A stretch of DNA of 64,000 nt, taken from positions 3,968,001 through 4,032,000 of the forward strand of contig NZ_CP084742.1 in the NCBI RefSeq assembly GCF_020520285.1, in the 5' to 3' direction. The DNA comes from Pseudomonas sp. L5B5 (GTDB lineage: Bacteria > Pseudomonadota > Gammaproteobacteria > Pseudomonadales > Pseudomonadaceae). Below are positions 1 to 9,012 of this stretch, piece after piece; positions within the stretch are counted from its first letter, which is position 1; each line of letters starts with the position of its first letter. The notes below the pieces were generated by a model, which worked only from the letters and a program-made list of their open reading frames with translations, was not told where the DNA came from and did no database searches. A program made the position numbers and the translations under genes.

Positions 1-1535
1 ATGCCGGCTACGAAAAGAACGGCGACTACAATCACGCCCGGGACATGGAGCGCAAGTTCATCGGCCTGGCCACCGACTGGCGCTTGAACGACCGCGCGCT
101 GCTGCAACTCAACGGCGACTGGTCGTGGAAATCCACGGTGGCCGACCCCCTGCTGCGGGCCGACCAGAGCCACCGCGCCAACCCGCTGGATGCCTCCAGC
201 TACGTCAGGCCGCCGAAGATCAATCGCCGAGACTTGCTCACCGGTTCCTGGTTCCGCCACCAGACCGAGGGCAAGAACCTCGACGCCAAGTTCGAATACA
301 CCCTCAGCGACAACTGGACCTCCATCACCCAGGCCAACTACTCGCGGGTCGAGCGCCATGGCGGCTACAACGACCTGTTCAACATCCAGCCCAATGGCGA
401 CATCGGCACCGCCGACCTCTACGTTTCCCGTGGCGAGGTGTTCAGCACCTGGTCGCTGCAGTCCTACCTGGCGGGCAAGTTCAACACCGGCAGCCTCTAC
501 CACGACGTGTTCCTGGGCACCGGCTACAAGCAGTTCAAGGACCGCAGCCCGGCCTGGGACGATATCAACAGCGCCAACCCCGGCGTCCGGGTCAGCGATG
601 TTTCGGTGGGCAACATCCGCCACCCCGTGCAACCGCCCAAGCATCATTTCGGCCCGGAGAACGACATCGAGTTCGTCTCCCGGATCAAGGAAAGCTCGGT
701 CTTCGCCAGTGACCTGGTGTCCCTCAGCGAGCAGTTCCAGGTGCTGCTCGGCGGGCGTTACATCTGGTACCGCGCCGATCATCTGTCGGCCAATGCATTG
801 CCCCAGCGCCACGACGTGTTCGTCCCCAGCGGCGCGCTGATCTATCGCCCGCTGGAGAACCTGATGACCTACGTCAGCTATTCGCGCGGCCTGGAAAAGG
901 GCGACTACGCGCCCTGGAATGCCACCAACAAGAACCAGCCCACCGATGCCATCGAGTCCGAGCAATATGAAGTCGGGCTCAAGGCCGAGCTCGACTCACG
1001 CGCAAGCCTGGGCCTGGCGCTCTTCGAGATCCGCCGCAACGCCAGCTACCTGGACACCAGCAACACCTTCGTCAGCAAGGGCCAGTACCGCCACCGCGGG
1101 ATCGAGCTGAACCTCACCCACCGGCCCACCGACTCGCTGACCCTGGAGGCCAACCTGGCCTACCTGGCGACCCGCCTGGAAAACGTGGATGACCTGAGCG
1201 TCGCCGGCAATCGCACCGAAGGCGTGCCGAAATGGAAGGGTTCCTTCGGTGCCCAATACCAGCTGCAACGCGTTCCCGGATTGTCCCTGGACAGCACCCT
1301 GAGCCTGGTCGGCAGCCGCCCGGTGGATGCCCAGAACAGCGGCTACATCCCCGGCTATGCCCTGCTCGACGCCGGTGCCAGCTACCGCACCCGGCTGGGC
1401 GACACACCCGTGACCTACCGGCTCCACGGCAAGAACCTGACCAATACCTACTACTACGCCAGCACCTACTACCAGGGTGGCCTGGAAGTGGGCCGCGAAC
1501 GCGAGGTCTTCCTCTCGGCGCGCTTCGAATTCTGA
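1..1535 (+). CDS. TonB-dependent siderophore receptor, C-terminal part (5' end outside window)
   Basis: The reading frame is open from the first bases of the window (codons from position 3) to a TGA at 1533-1535, so this is the C-terminal ~510 residues of an outer-membrane receptor. The sequence is alternating beta-strand in character, with many aromatic residues at strand ends. It carries the late TonB-receptor pattern in which a TYR-x-H-x-KNLTN segment is followed by YYAS..YYQGG and a final strand ending in ARFEF with a terminal Phe, the Omp85 recognition signature. Family knowledge: such barrels import ferric siderophores with TonB/ExbBD energy. The plug and TonB box are not in the window. 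The metallophore-type genes that follow on the same strand suggest it takes up the product of this locus. Confidence 0.9.
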   Translation, partial: AGYEKNGDYNHARDMERKFIGLATDWRLNDRALLQLNGDWSWKSTVADPLLRADQSHRANPLDASSYVRPPKINRRDLLTGSWFRHQTEGKNLDAKFEYTLSDNWTSITQANYSRVERHGGYNDLFNIQPNGDIGTADLYVSRGEVFSTWSLQSYLAGKFNTGSLYHDVFLGTGYKQFKDRSPAWDDINSANPGVRVSDVSVGNIRHPVQPPKHHFGPENDIEFVSRIKESSVFASDLVSLSEQFQVLLGGRYIWYRADHLSANALPQRHDVFVPSGALIYRPLENLMTYVSYSRGLEKGDYAPWNATNKNQPTDAIESEQYEVGLKAELDSRASLGLALFEIRRNASYLDTSNTFVSKGQYRHRGIELNLTHRPTDSLTLEANLAYLATRLENVDDLSVAGNRTEGVPKWKGSFGAQYQLQRVPGLSLDSTLSLVGSRPVDAQNSGYIPGYALLDAGASYRTRLGDTPVTYRLHGKNLTNTYYYASTYYQGGLEVGREREVFLSARFEF

Positions 1536-1599
1536 CCTGACACGGCGTCGGCACAGGGTGTCGGCGCCAGCGTCTCTGCCAAGGATGAAAACGTCAGTC

Positions 1600-2976
1600 A
1601 TGCACCTGCCTTTACGCGCCAGCGCGCCCCAGCCGTCCAGCACATTGACCAGCCTGCGGCACGCCAGCGTCGACGACCTGCTGCGCCAGCATCCGGCAAC
1701 CCTGCACAGCCTGGTACAGGGCCTGGGCTCACCCTTGCACCTGATGCTGCCGCAGGTGTTCGTGGACAATATCCGCCAGCTCCAGCGCACCTTCGAACAG
1801 GCACCAGCCAGGGGTTCGCTGCTGTTCGCGAAAAAGGCCAACAAGGCCGACTGCCTGATCCAGGCCTGCTGCCAAGAGGGCATCGGCGTCGATGTGGCCA
1901 GCGTCGGCGAGCTGGAAAAGGCCCTGGGGGGCGGCGTACCGGGCCGCGCCATTGGCGTCTCCGGCCCGGAGAAAAGCGAGCGTTTGCTGGCGCTGAGCCT
2001 GAGCCACCAGTGCCTGTTGGCCGTCGATTCGCCCAGCGAGTTGCAGCGCCTGCTGCACCTGGCGAAAAGCCGCGACCAGCAGGCCCGGCTGCTCCTGCGC
2101 TGTCTCCCCGAAAGCCAGCCGCAGAGCCGTTTCGGCCTCGATCCGGAGCAGTGCGCGCAGGCCATCGCGTTGTGTCGAGAGCATGCCCGGTGGCTGCGCC
2201 TGACGGGGTTTTCCTTCCACCTCGGCGGTTACTCCAGCGCACAGCGCGCGCAGACCGCCAGCCAGTTGCTCAACCTCTGCGTGAGTACCCGCGCGGCGGG
2301 CCTGGAACACTGCCGGCGCCTGAACCTGGGGGGCGGCCTTGCCGTGCAGTACGTCAGCCCCGAGGCCTGGGCCCGCTTTCTCCAGCAGGATCACCCCAGC
2401 CATTACCACGGTGGTCGCGCCTTCAGCGGCTTCTATCCCTATGGCGTACCGCGCGCCACTGCCGATGCCCTGGCAGACATTCTCGGCTCCCCGGTGGACG
2501 GGGCCATGACCCTGGCGCAGAAGGCCGAGCGGCACGCCATCGAGTTGATGATCGAGCCCGGCCGGGCCCTGCTCGACCAGGCCGGCATCAGCGTCTTTCG
2601 CGTCCAGGGGGTCAAGGACCGGGGTGACGGCTACGCGCTGGTCACGGTGCAGGGCAGCAGCTTCAGCCTCTCCGAGCAGTGGTTCAACAGCGAGTTCCTG
2701 CCCGAGCCCCTGCTGCTTCCCGCCGAGCCCCGCCCGGCCGCGCCCTTCGTCGCCTGTGTCGGCGGCTCGACCTGCCTGGAGGCCGACATGCTGACCTGGC
2801 GCAAGCTCCGTTTCGACCAGCCGGTGCGCCCCGGCGACCTGCTGGTCTACCTCAACACCGCCGGCTACCAGATGGACTCCAACGAGTCGCCGTTTCACGA
2901 GGCCCGGTTGCCCCACAAGGTCGTCATCGAACTCGACGGCCCCTCCCTGCGCTGGAAGCTCGACGGGCTGGCGTGA
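1600..2976 (+). CDS. PLP-dependent decarboxylase, LysA/ornithine-DAP decarboxylase fold (SbnH-like)
   Basis: About 458 residues, an alanine-racemase-type (fold III) PLP decarboxylase. Visible landmarks are FAKKANK near the N-terminus (PLP lysine, equivalent to YAVKAN of LysA), FSFHLGG (HxG motif), GGGLAVQY, EPGRALLDQAG (phosphate/PLP site) and CVGGSTCLEADML (active-site Cys and substrate region). Known relatives include diaminopimelate decarboxylase and SbnH of staphyloferrin B synthesis, which decarboxylates a siderophore intermediate. The SbnA/SbnB neighbours favour the SbnH-like role, by inference. Start: an ATG at 1600 follows AAGGA at 1581-1585, a long spacer; the in-frame ATG at 1585 is an alternative. 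A true lysA would not be expected in this context. Confidence 0.85.
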   Translation: MHLPLRASAPQPSSTLTSLRHASVDDLLRQHPATLHSLVQGLGSPLHLMLPQVFVDNIRQLQRTFEQAPARGSLLFAKKANKADCLIQACCQEGIGVDVASVGELEKALGGGVPGRAIGVSGPEKSERLLALSLSHQCLLAVDSPSELQRLLHLAKSRDQQARLLLRCLPESQPQSRFGLDPEQCAQAIALCREHARWLRLTGFSFHLGGYSSAQRAQTASQLLNLCVSTRAAGLEHCRRLNLGGGLAVQYVSPEAWARFLQQDHPSHYHGGRAFSGFYPYGVPRATADALADILGSPVDGAMTLAQKAERHAIELMIEPGRALLDQAGISVFRVQGVKDRGDGYALVTVQGSSFSLSEQWFNSEFLPEPLLLPAEPRPAAPFVACVGGSTCLEADMLTWRKLRFDQPVRPGDLLVYLNTAGYQMDSNESPFHEARLPHKVVIELDGPSLRWKLDGLA

Positions 2977-3003
2977 GGTTTTGTTTGCCAACAAGGAGTC
3001 AGG

Positions 3004-4002
3004 ATGAACCGCTCAACGCAATACGCCGCGCCCGGCGAACTGTGGGTGCTTGCACAGGCCGACCTGGAAGACCTGGGAGTACGCCACCAAGACGTGCTCA
3101 AGGTGGTGGAGCAAGCCTATGTCGCCCTGCGCAATGGCGATTCGCAGAACCCGCTGAAAACCATCGTCGAGCCGGCGGACCAGCGCTCCATCAGCTACTC
3201 GATGGTGGGCCGCGATGGCGCCAGCCAGACCCTGGGTTTCAAGGTGGTGTACGAACACGACCCGCAACGCCAGCGCGACGCCTACCGCTTCCATTCCTTC
3301 ATCTTTCTCTGCGATGACCACAGCGGCCAGCCCATCGCCTTGATGGACGTGGCCCAGCTGGGGCCGATGCGCACCAGTGCAACCTCGGCGCTGATGGCCC
3401 GGGCTGCCTGCCCCGACGCCCGCACGGCACTGGTGGTCGGTACCGGCGTGCAGGGGCAGATTGCCCTGCCGATGCTCCTGGCCGCCCTGCCCGGGCTGCA
3501 GCGCCTGCAGGTCTACGGCCACTACGCCGAGGGCCTCAGGGCAGTGCGCGAGAATCTCCAGCGCCACTGCCCGGGACGCGAGGTCGAGGTGATCGAGGAC
3601 TTGCCGCGGGCTGCCGCGCAGGCCGACATCATCCTCGGCGTGGCCGGCCTGACCGCTCGCCAGCAGGTCAGGCGGGCCTGGCTCAAGCCCGGGGCCGTGG
3701 CGGTGCTGGTGGGCTATGGCATCGATGCCGATGTGCTGCACGGCGCCGACTACCGCATTGCCACCGACAGCGCGCAGATGCGCGTCACCAGCGCCGACCT
3801 TGCCGCCGCCGACGGCAGCCTGCCGGAGATGGACGCGCAACTGCCGGACATCCTCCTCGGCCGCGCCCCGGCACGCCGCCATGAACGGGACATCGTGTTC
3901 GCCTACAACAGCGGCATGGTGGTCACCGACGTGGCCCTGGGCCGCTACCTGGCGGACCTGGCCCTGGCCAGGCGGCGCGGACAGAGGGTCAAGCTATGGT
4001 GA
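3004..4002 (+). CDS. Ornithine cyclodeaminase/mu-crystallin family dehydrogenase (SbnB-like)
   Basis: 332 residues with a good Shine-Dalgarno (AAGGAG about 7 nt before the ATG). The Rossmann NAD site is VVGTGVQGQ near residue 145, preceded by LMDVAQLGPMRTSATSAL, the conserved substrate-side stretch of the ornithine cyclodeaminase family. In this family SbnB oxidises N-(1-amino-1-carboxy-2-ethyl)-glutamate to release L-2,3-diaminopropionate and 2-oxoglutarate. The pairing with an SbnA-like synthase at 6613 supports that reaction here, by inference. It starts 27 nt after the decarboxylase stop and overlaps the MATE gene by 7 nt, so translation is probably coupled. Ornithine cyclodeaminase proper or an opine-type dehydrogenase cannot be excluded from sequence alone. 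Confidence 0.85.
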   Translation: MNRSTQYAAPGELWVLAQADLEDLGVRHQDVLKVVEQAYVALRNGDSQNPLKTIVEPADQRSISYSMVGRDGASQTLGFKVVYEHDPQRQRDAYRFHSFIFLCDDHSGQPIALMDVAQLGPMRTSATSALMARAACPDARTALVVGTGVQGQIALPMLLAALPGLQRLQVYGHYAEGLRAVRENLQRHCPGREVEVIEDLPRAAAQADIILGVAGLTARQQVRRAWLKPGAVAVLVGYGIDADVLHGADYRIATDSAQMRVTSADLAAADGSLPEMDAQLPDILLGRAPARRHERDIVFAYNSGMVVTDVALGRYLADLALARRRGQRVKLW

Positions 4003-5423
4003 GCCCGACCTCGCGCAATCCGTCCCCGTGGCGCCAGGAGTTCCTGCCGCTGCTGCTGCTCGCCTGCCCACTGATCCTGACCAACCTGGCCCACGTCGCC
4101 CTGACCACCATCGACATCGTGGTGCTGGGCACCCTGGGTGCGCGGGAGATCGCCGCCGGTGGCCTGGCCCTGGCGTTGTTCAACCAGTTGCGCACCACCG
4201 GCACCGGCCTGGTGACCGGCGTCAGCAACCTGGTGGCCCAGGCCAACGCACGCCAGGATCACGGACAGATCCGCCAACTGCTGGTGGCCGGGCTGTTCTG
4301 GGCGACCCTCAGTGGCGGGCTGTTCATCGCCGTGCTGCTGCTTCTGGAGCGGCCCCTGGTCTGGCTCGGGCAGGACCCGCAAGTGGCCAGGGATACGGTG
4401 CAGTTCCTCGCCATCATCGCTCCGGGCCTGCTGCCCTGCCTGTGGTTCCAGACCCTGCGGCACTTCACCGTCGGCCTCAAGCGCCCGGGGCCGCTGCTGG
4501 CCATTACCCTGGTGTCGATCGTGCTCACCGCCGGCCTGAACTACGGGCTGGTCTTCGGCAAGCTCGGCCTGCCGGCCCTGGGCTTCAAGGGCGTGGCGCT
4601 GACCAGCAGCCTGGTGTTCCTGCTGTCGCTGCTGATGTTCCTCGCGGTGGTGCTCAAGGACCGCCAGCTCGCGCAGTACCTGGACCTCAAGCAGCTGCGC
4701 TGCTCCTGGGCAACCCTGGGCGCGGTGTGGAAGCTCGGCCTGCCGATTGCCGGCACCTATGCGTCGGAGGCCGGTTTCTTCAGCGTGCTGACCCTGCTGA
4801 TCGGCACCCTGGGCATGGAGGCGCTGGCAGCACAAACGGTGCTCAACCAGATCATCTACATCGTGTTCATGTTCTCGGCCGGGATCTCCCACGCCGCGTC
4901 CATCCACATCAGCGAAGCCCATGGCGCCGGCCAGTACGCCCGCGCCCGCCAGCTGGGGCACATGGGCCTGGTGGCCGGCGCCGCGCTGATGTTGCTGTTC
5001 GCGGTGCTCTACCTGGGGTTCGCACAGCAGATCGTGGGGCTGTTCATTTCTGCCGAGCAAGCCGCCAACCAGCAGGTGCTGAGCCTGACAGCCAGTGGCT
5101 TGCTGATTGCCGCGCTGCTGCAGTTCTTCGACGCCGCGCAGAACATCGGCAACGGCATCCTGCGGGGCCTCGGCGACACCGCCGGGCCCTTTCGCCTGTC
5201 CCTGTACGGCTACTGGCTGGTGGGCCTGCCCGCCGCCTACGGGCTTGGCGTACTCGGCGCCAACGGCATCTTCGGCATCTGGATCGGCCTGGCCATCGGC
5301 CTCGCCGTCACCGCACTGCTGCTGGTGCTGTCGTTCGAGCGCCAGATCAAGGCCCTCCTGGCCCAGCGTCATCCGAGCCAAACCCAAGCAGGCGGCATGC
5401 ATGCTGCCAAGGAACCGACATGA
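3996..5423 (+). CDS. MATE family efflux transporter
   Basis: 475 residues, strongly hydrophobic, with about twelve predicted membrane helices in two homologous halves, as is usual for MATE exporters. The first helix region (FLPLLLLACPLILTNLAH) and the loop motif TGLVTGVSNLVAQANAR are characteristic. It overlaps the upstream dehydrogenase by 7 nt and the downstream aminotransferase by 4 nt (ATGA). MATE proteins use Na+ or H+ gradients to export cationic or amphiphilic compounds. Within this operon the natural inference is export of the metallophore, taking the place that the MFS protein SbnD holds in staphyloferrin B clusters. Confidence 0.9.
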   Translation: MVSPTSRNPSPWRQEFLPLLLLACPLILTNLAHVALTTIDIVVLGTLGAREIAAGGLALALFNQLRTTGTGLVTGVSNLVAQANARQDHGQIRQLLVAGLFWATLSGGLFIAVLLLLERPLVWLGQDPQVARDTVQFLAIIAPGLLPCLWFQTLRHFTVGLKRPGPLLAITLVSIVLTAGLNYGLVFGKLGLPALGFKGVALTSSLVFLLSLLMFLAVVLKDRQLAQYLDLKQLRCSWATLGAVWKLGLPIAGTYASEAGFFSVLTLLIGTLGMEALAAQTVLNQIIYIVFMFSAGISHAASIHISEAHGAGQYARARQLGHMGLVAGAALMLLFAVLYLGFAQQIVGLFISAEQAANQQVLSLTASGLLIAALLQFFDAAQNIGNGILRGLGDTAGPFRLSLYGYWLVGLPAAYGLGVLGANGIFGIWIGLAIGLAVTALLLVLSFERQIKALLAQRHPSQTQAGGMHAAKEPT

Positions 5424-6556
5424 CCCTCGATCGATCCGCCGCTGTCCTCAAGCTGCTGCGCCCCAGCGTGCAGGCCTTGCCCCTGTACGATCCCGGCGCG
5501 GACCCGGAGCAGGTGGCGCAGCACTGCGCCGGCCAGCCGCTGCTCAAGCTCAGCAACAACGAGAACCCCCTGGGCGTGGCCCCCGCCGCCCTCGCCGTGC
5601 TGCGCGACTATCGCCCGGAGCTGCTCGGCCTGTACCCCGACCCGGCCTGCCTGGCGCTGCGCCGGGCCCTGGGCGAGCGGCTGGATACCGACCCCGGCCA
5701 GCTGATCATCGGCAATGGTTCGGAGAACCTGCTGGAGCTGCTGTGCCTGGCCTTTCTCGACCCGGGCGACCGAGTGGTGACCCAGTCGCCGTGCTTCGGC
5801 CTGCACGAGATCTTTCCCCTGATGATGGCGGCGCAGGTGACCAAGGTCGCGCCACACCCAGACTTTTCCTGCAACCTCGGCGCCTGGCGCAGTGCCCTGG
5901 CCGTGCCGAGCAAGATGCTGCTGATCAGCAACCCGTCCAACCCCCTGGGCACCATCTTCGACCAGCAGACCCTGGCCCGGCTGATCGATGCGGCCTCTGG
6001 CGATACCCTGCTGGTGATCGACGAGGCCTACTACGAGTACGCCTGCGCCGACCCGGACTTCCCCGAGGTGCTGGGCCTGCTGCGCGCCCAGTCACGCCCC
6101 TGGATCGTCCTGCGCACGTTCTCCAAGGCCTATGGCCTGGCCGGGCTGCGGGTGGGCTACGGGATTGCCAGCGATGCCAGCCTGGTGGCCGCCCTGGATC
6201 GGGTGCGCACGCCCTACAACATCAACCAGCTGGCCCAACTGGCGGCACTGGCAGCCCTCGGCGACCAGCAGCATGTGGCCCGCAGCCGGGCCTTTGCCGC
6301 CCAGGTGCGGGCGCCGATGATCGAGGCCCTCGGCGCTGCCGGCTTCCAGGTCGCCCCTTCGCGCACCCATTTCCTGTTCATCGATACCGGGGTCGATGCC
6401 CTGGAGGTCAACCGGCGCCTGCTGGAGCAGGCCCTGATCATCAAGGCCTGGCGTGAGCCGGGCTACGAAACCTGCATCCGCATGACCCTGGGCCAACCTG
6501 ACGACAACGCACGCTTGCTCGCCGGACTGCAACGCGCCGTCCTGGCCCTGCGCTGA
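5420..6556 (+). CDS. Histidinol-phosphate aminotransferase-like PLP enzyme
   Basis: 378 residues, fold-type I aminotransferase of the HisC/CobD group. Landmarks are LSNNENPLG near residue 44, NPSNPLGT near 171, DEAYYEY near 201, and the PLP lysine K236 in the motif FSKAYGLAGLRVGY. The start ATG overlaps the MATE stop (ATGA), with AAGGA 7-11 nt upstream. The context argues against a housekeeping hisC, which in Pseudomonas sits with hisG/hisD. Here it is embedded in a metallophore-type operon and may supply or modify an amino building block. Staphyloferrin B loci do not normally carry such a gene, so it is the odd member of the set. The substrate is unknown; threonine-phosphate decarboxylase-like activity is an alternative. 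Confidence 0.85.
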   Translation: MTLDRSAAVLKLLRPSVQALPLYDPGADPEQVAQHCAGQPLLKLSNNENPLGVAPAALAVLRDYRPELLGLYPDPACLALRRALGERLDTDPGQLIIGNGSENLLELLCLAFLDPGDRVVTQSPCFGLHEIFPLMMAAQVTKVAPHPDFSCNLGAWRSALAVPSKMLLISNPSNPLGTIFDQQTLARLIDAASGDTLLVIDEAYYEYACADPDFPEVLGLLRAQSRPWIVLRTFSKAYGLAGLRVGYGIASDASLVAALDRVRTPYNINQLAQLAALAALGDQQHVARSRAFAAQVRAPMIEALGAAGFQVAPSRTHFLFIDTGVDALEVNRRLLEQALIIKAWREPGYETCIRMTLGQPDDNARLLAGLQRAVLALR

Positions 6557-6612
6557 ATCCGCCTGCGCGGCCCGGGCGCAGTTGCCTGGCCGTTCACTCT
6601 TTGGAGGTCACA

Positions 6613-7626
6613 ATGCATTCGCGACACCCCGATTGCGCCATCAAGCACCAGGTTTCCGAGCTGATCGGCGCCTCTCCTTTGCTCCAGCTCTGTGAAACCG
6701 CCAACGGCAGCCGGGTGCTGCTCAAGCTCGAACAGTTCAACCCCACCGGCACCGCAAAAATCCGCATGGCCCGGCAGATGATCGACGAGGCCGAGGCCCA
6801 GGGCCTGCTGCAGCCGGGTGGGCAGATCGTCGAATCCACCTCCGGCAATACCGGCCTGGGCCTGGCACTGATCGCCGCTGAACGGGGCTACCGCTTTACC
6901 GCGGTGGTCGATCATCACTCCAGCGCGGACAAACTGCGCGGCATGCAAGCCTTCGGGGCCCGGCTGGTACGGGTCGGCAGCCCGGAAGGCGGGCTGGCCA
7001 CCGCCGACCGCGACGCCACCGCCGAGCGCATCGCCCGGGAACAGGGCGCTTACTGGACCCAGCAGCACCACAACCCGGCCAACGCCAACGGCTACCGAGC
7101 CCTGGCCGAGGAGCTGCACGGGGCCCTTGGCGAGCGCCTGGACTACCTGTTCGGCGCGGTGGGCACCGGTGGCTCCTTGTGTGGCACCGCCCGCGCCCTC
7201 AAGGCGTACCACCAGCCGGTGCAGGTGGTGGGTGTGGAGCCGGTGGGCTCGGTGATCTTCGGCGGCCCCGGCGGGCCCTATCTGCAATCCGGTACCGGTA
7301 CGCCGGAAGGCGCCGAGATCGGTGTATTGATCGATTACTCGCTGATCGATCGCGGCCTGAAAGTCAGCGATGCCGAAGCCTTCGAAACCGCCCGCTACCT
7401 GGCGCGCCATCACGGCCTGCTGGTGGGCGGCTCCGCAGGCGGGGTGATCTACCATGCGCTGCGCCAGGTCCAGGATTGCCCGGCGCAGAGCGTGATCGTG
7501 GCGCTGGTCTGCGATGGCGGGGAAAAGTACCTGGACACGGTGTTCAACGATGAGTGGATGGACCACCACCAGCTGTTCGATCCCGGGGTCCAGCAACGCC
7601 TGGCCGGCTGGCTGGCCGGGGCCTGA
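6613..7626 (+). CDS. Cysteine synthase-like PLP enzyme, SbnA-like (2,3-diaminopropionate synthesis)
   Basis: 337 residues, fold-type II PLP enzyme. The start is the ATG at 6613, preceded by TTGGAGG at 6601-6607 (a TTG there is in frame but is the ribosome binding site). K49 in NPTGTAK is the expected Schiff-base lysine; STSGNTG binds the substrate carboxylate and GTGGS the PLP phosphate. The C-terminal CDGGEKYLDTVF resembles the SbnA family rather than CysK. SbnA condenses O-phosphoserine with glutamate to the precursor of L-2,3-diaminopropionate. It is the last gene of the run, 56 nt after the aminotransferase, and is followed by a hairpin terminator. A cystathionine/cysteine synthase role is possible but less likely beside an SbnB-like gene. 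Confidence 0.85.
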   Translation: MHSRHPDCAIKHQVSELIGASPLLQLCETANGSRVLLKLEQFNPTGTAKIRMARQMIDEAEAQGLLQPGGQIVESTSGNTGLGLALIAAERGYRFTAVVDHHSSADKLRGMQAFGARLVRVGSPEGGLATADRDATAERIAREQGAYWTQQHHNPANANGYRALAEELHGALGERLDYLFGAVGTGGSLCGTARALKAYHQPVQVVGVEPVGSVIFGGPGGPYLQSGTGTPEGAEIGVLIDYSLIDRGLKVSDAEAFETARYLARHHGLLVGGSAGGVIYHALRQVQDCPAQSVIVALVCDGGEKYLDTVFNDEWMDHHQLFDPGVQQRLAGWLAGA

Positions 7627-7638
7627 AACCCGGGCAAG

Positions 7639-7674
7639 AAAAAGCCGCTGGGCCCAGGGGGCGCCAGCGGCTTT
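7639..7674. terminator. Convergent intrinsic terminator between sbnA-like gene and gabT
   Basis: A perfect 11-bp inverted repeat (AAAGCCGCTGG at 7641-7651, complement at 7664-7674) lies between convergent genes. The minus-strand side continues into a run of five T (A-run 7639-7643), so termination is stronger for gabT. On the plus strand only three T follow the stem. Confidence 0.8.
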
Positions 7675-7700
7675 GCACGACGGGCCTTCAGGCCCCAAGG

Positions 7701-8981
7701 TCACGCCAGTTCAGCGAAGCACTCTTCGATGATGGCCAGGCCCTTGTCCAGCTGCGCATCCGGCGAGGTCAGCGGCACCAGGACCCGCAGGACGTTGCCG
7801 TAGGTGCCGCAAGACAGCAGGATCAGGCCCTTGTCACAAGCCTTGGCCACGACCTGGGCCACGGCAGCGGCGTTCGGCTTGTGGCTGTCGCCGTTCTCGA
7901 ACAGCTCCACCGCGATCATCGCGCCCAGGGCACGTACTTCACCGATCACCGGGTGCTTGGCCTGGATGGCCTTGAGGCCGGTCACCAGGCGCTCGCCGAC
8001 GGCCTTGCAGCGGTCCAGCAGGTGCTCTTCCTCGAACACTTCCATCACGGCCAGGGCCGCGGCGCAGGCGATCGGGCTACCAGCGTAGGTGCCGCCCAGG
8101 CCACCTGGGGCAATGGCGTCCATGTACTCGGCCTTGCCGCACACGCCAGCCAGCGGGAAACCACCGGCGATGGACTTGGCGAAGGTGGTCAGGTCGGCGG
8201 CAACGCCCATCTGCTCCATGGCGAAGAAGGTGCCGGTACGGCCGGCGCCGGTCTGCACTTCGTCGGCGATCAGCAGGATGCCGTGCTGGTCGCACAGGGC
8301 ACGCAGGCGCTTCATGAATTCCTTCGGCGCAACGTAGAAACCACCTTCGCCCTGTACCGGCTCGATGATGATCGCGGCGATGTCACGAGGCTCGGCGTCG
8401 TTCTTGAAGATGCGCTCGATGCTGGCGATGGAATCGTCGATGCTCACGCCGTGCAGTTCGTTGGGGTACAGCGCGCGGAAGATGCCGCCTGGCATCAGGC
8501 CCATGCCGGCCGAGTAAGGCACGACCTTGCCGGTCAGGCCCAGGGTCATCATGGTGCGGCCGTGGTAGGCGCCGGTGAAGGCAATCACACCGGCGCGGCC
8601 CGTGCTGGCGCGGGCGATCTTCACGGCGTTCTCGACGGCTTCGGAACCGGTGGTCACCAGCAGGGTTTTCTTGGCGAAATCACCCGGCACCTTGGCGTTG
8701 ATTTTTTCGCACAGCTCAACGTAGGGCTCGTAGGCCAGGACCTGGAAGCAGGTGTGGGTCAGCTTGTTCAACTGCTCGGTCACTGCGGCGATGATTTTCG
8801 GGTGCACGTGACCGGTGTTCAGTACCGCGATGCCGCCGGCGAAGTCGATGAACTCGCGGCCTTCAACGTCGGTGACGGTGGCGTTCTTCGCGCTGTCGGC
8901 GAAGATCGGGTGGATCTGGCCCACGCCACGCGGTACGGCGGCTTCACGGCGTTTCATCAGGGATGCGTTGGTCTTGCTCAT
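7701..8981 (-). CDS. gabT: 4-aminobutyrate aminotransferase
   Basis: 426 residues, the usual size for Pseudomonas GabT. It is a class III aminotransferase with ADEVQTGAGRTGTFFA (PLP ring contact Asp) and the PLP lysine in FAKSIAGGFPL. It transfers the GABA amino group to 2-oxoglutarate, giving succinate semialdehyde. The start was set at the ATG at 8981, preceded by GAGGAC; the longer frame to 9020 adds a tail without family similarity. It lies 176 bp downstream of gabD on the same strand, so the two probably form an operon for GABA/5-aminovalerate catabolism. Confidence 0.96.
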   Translation of the reverse strand: MSKTNASLMKRREAAVPRGVGQIHPIFADSAKNATVTDVEGREFIDFAGGIAVLNTGHVHPKIIAAVTEQLNKLTHTCFQVLAYEPYVELCEKINAKVPGDFAKKTLLVTTGSEAVENAVKIARASTGRAGVIAFTGAYHGRTMMTLGLTGKVVPYSAGMGLMPGGIFRALYPNELHGVSIDDSIASIERIFKNDAEPRDIAAIIIEPVQGEGGFYVAPKEFMKRLRALCDQHGILLIADEVQTGAGRTGTFFAMEQMGVAADLTTFAKSIAGGFPLAGVCGKAEYMDAIAPGGLGGTYAGSPIACAAALAVMEVFEEEHLLDRCKAVGERLVTGLKAIQAKHPVIGEVRALGAMIAVELFENGDSHKPNAAAVAQVVAKACDKGLILLSCGTYGNVLRVLVPLTSPDAQLDKGLAIIEECFAELA

Positions 8982-8993
8982 AGTGTCCTCATT

Positions 8994-9012
8994 CACCGCG
9001 GCGACCGCGGTG
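8994..9012 (-). promoter_or_regulatory. GC-rich hairpin immediately upstream of the gabT ribosome binding site
   Basis: CACCGCG at 8994-9000 and CGCGGTG at 9006-9012 form a perfect 7-bp stem with a 5-nt loop. It ends only a few bases before the gabT GAGGAC motif. A second, weaker 7-bp inverted repeat (GCGGCAG/CTGCCGC) lies at 9045-9072 in the same gabD-gabT spacer. In mRNA this could set relative expression of gabT or act as a processing site; no T-run follows, so it is not a terminator. Confidence 0.4.

Noticed and set aside
1585..2976. A true diaminopimelate decarboxylase (lysA)
   Set aside because: The fold is shared, but the gene lies between a siderophore receptor and SbnB/SbnA-like genes, so a metallophore decarboxylase is more likely.
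3716..5419. Long upstream extension of the HisC-like gene
   Set aside because: It runs in another frame over the dehydrogenase and MATE genes. The ATG at 5420 with AAGGA and the ATGA overlap is the true start.
5420..6556. Housekeeping hisC
   Set aside because: No other his genes are adjacent, and the gene is translationally coupled to a metallophore-type exporter.
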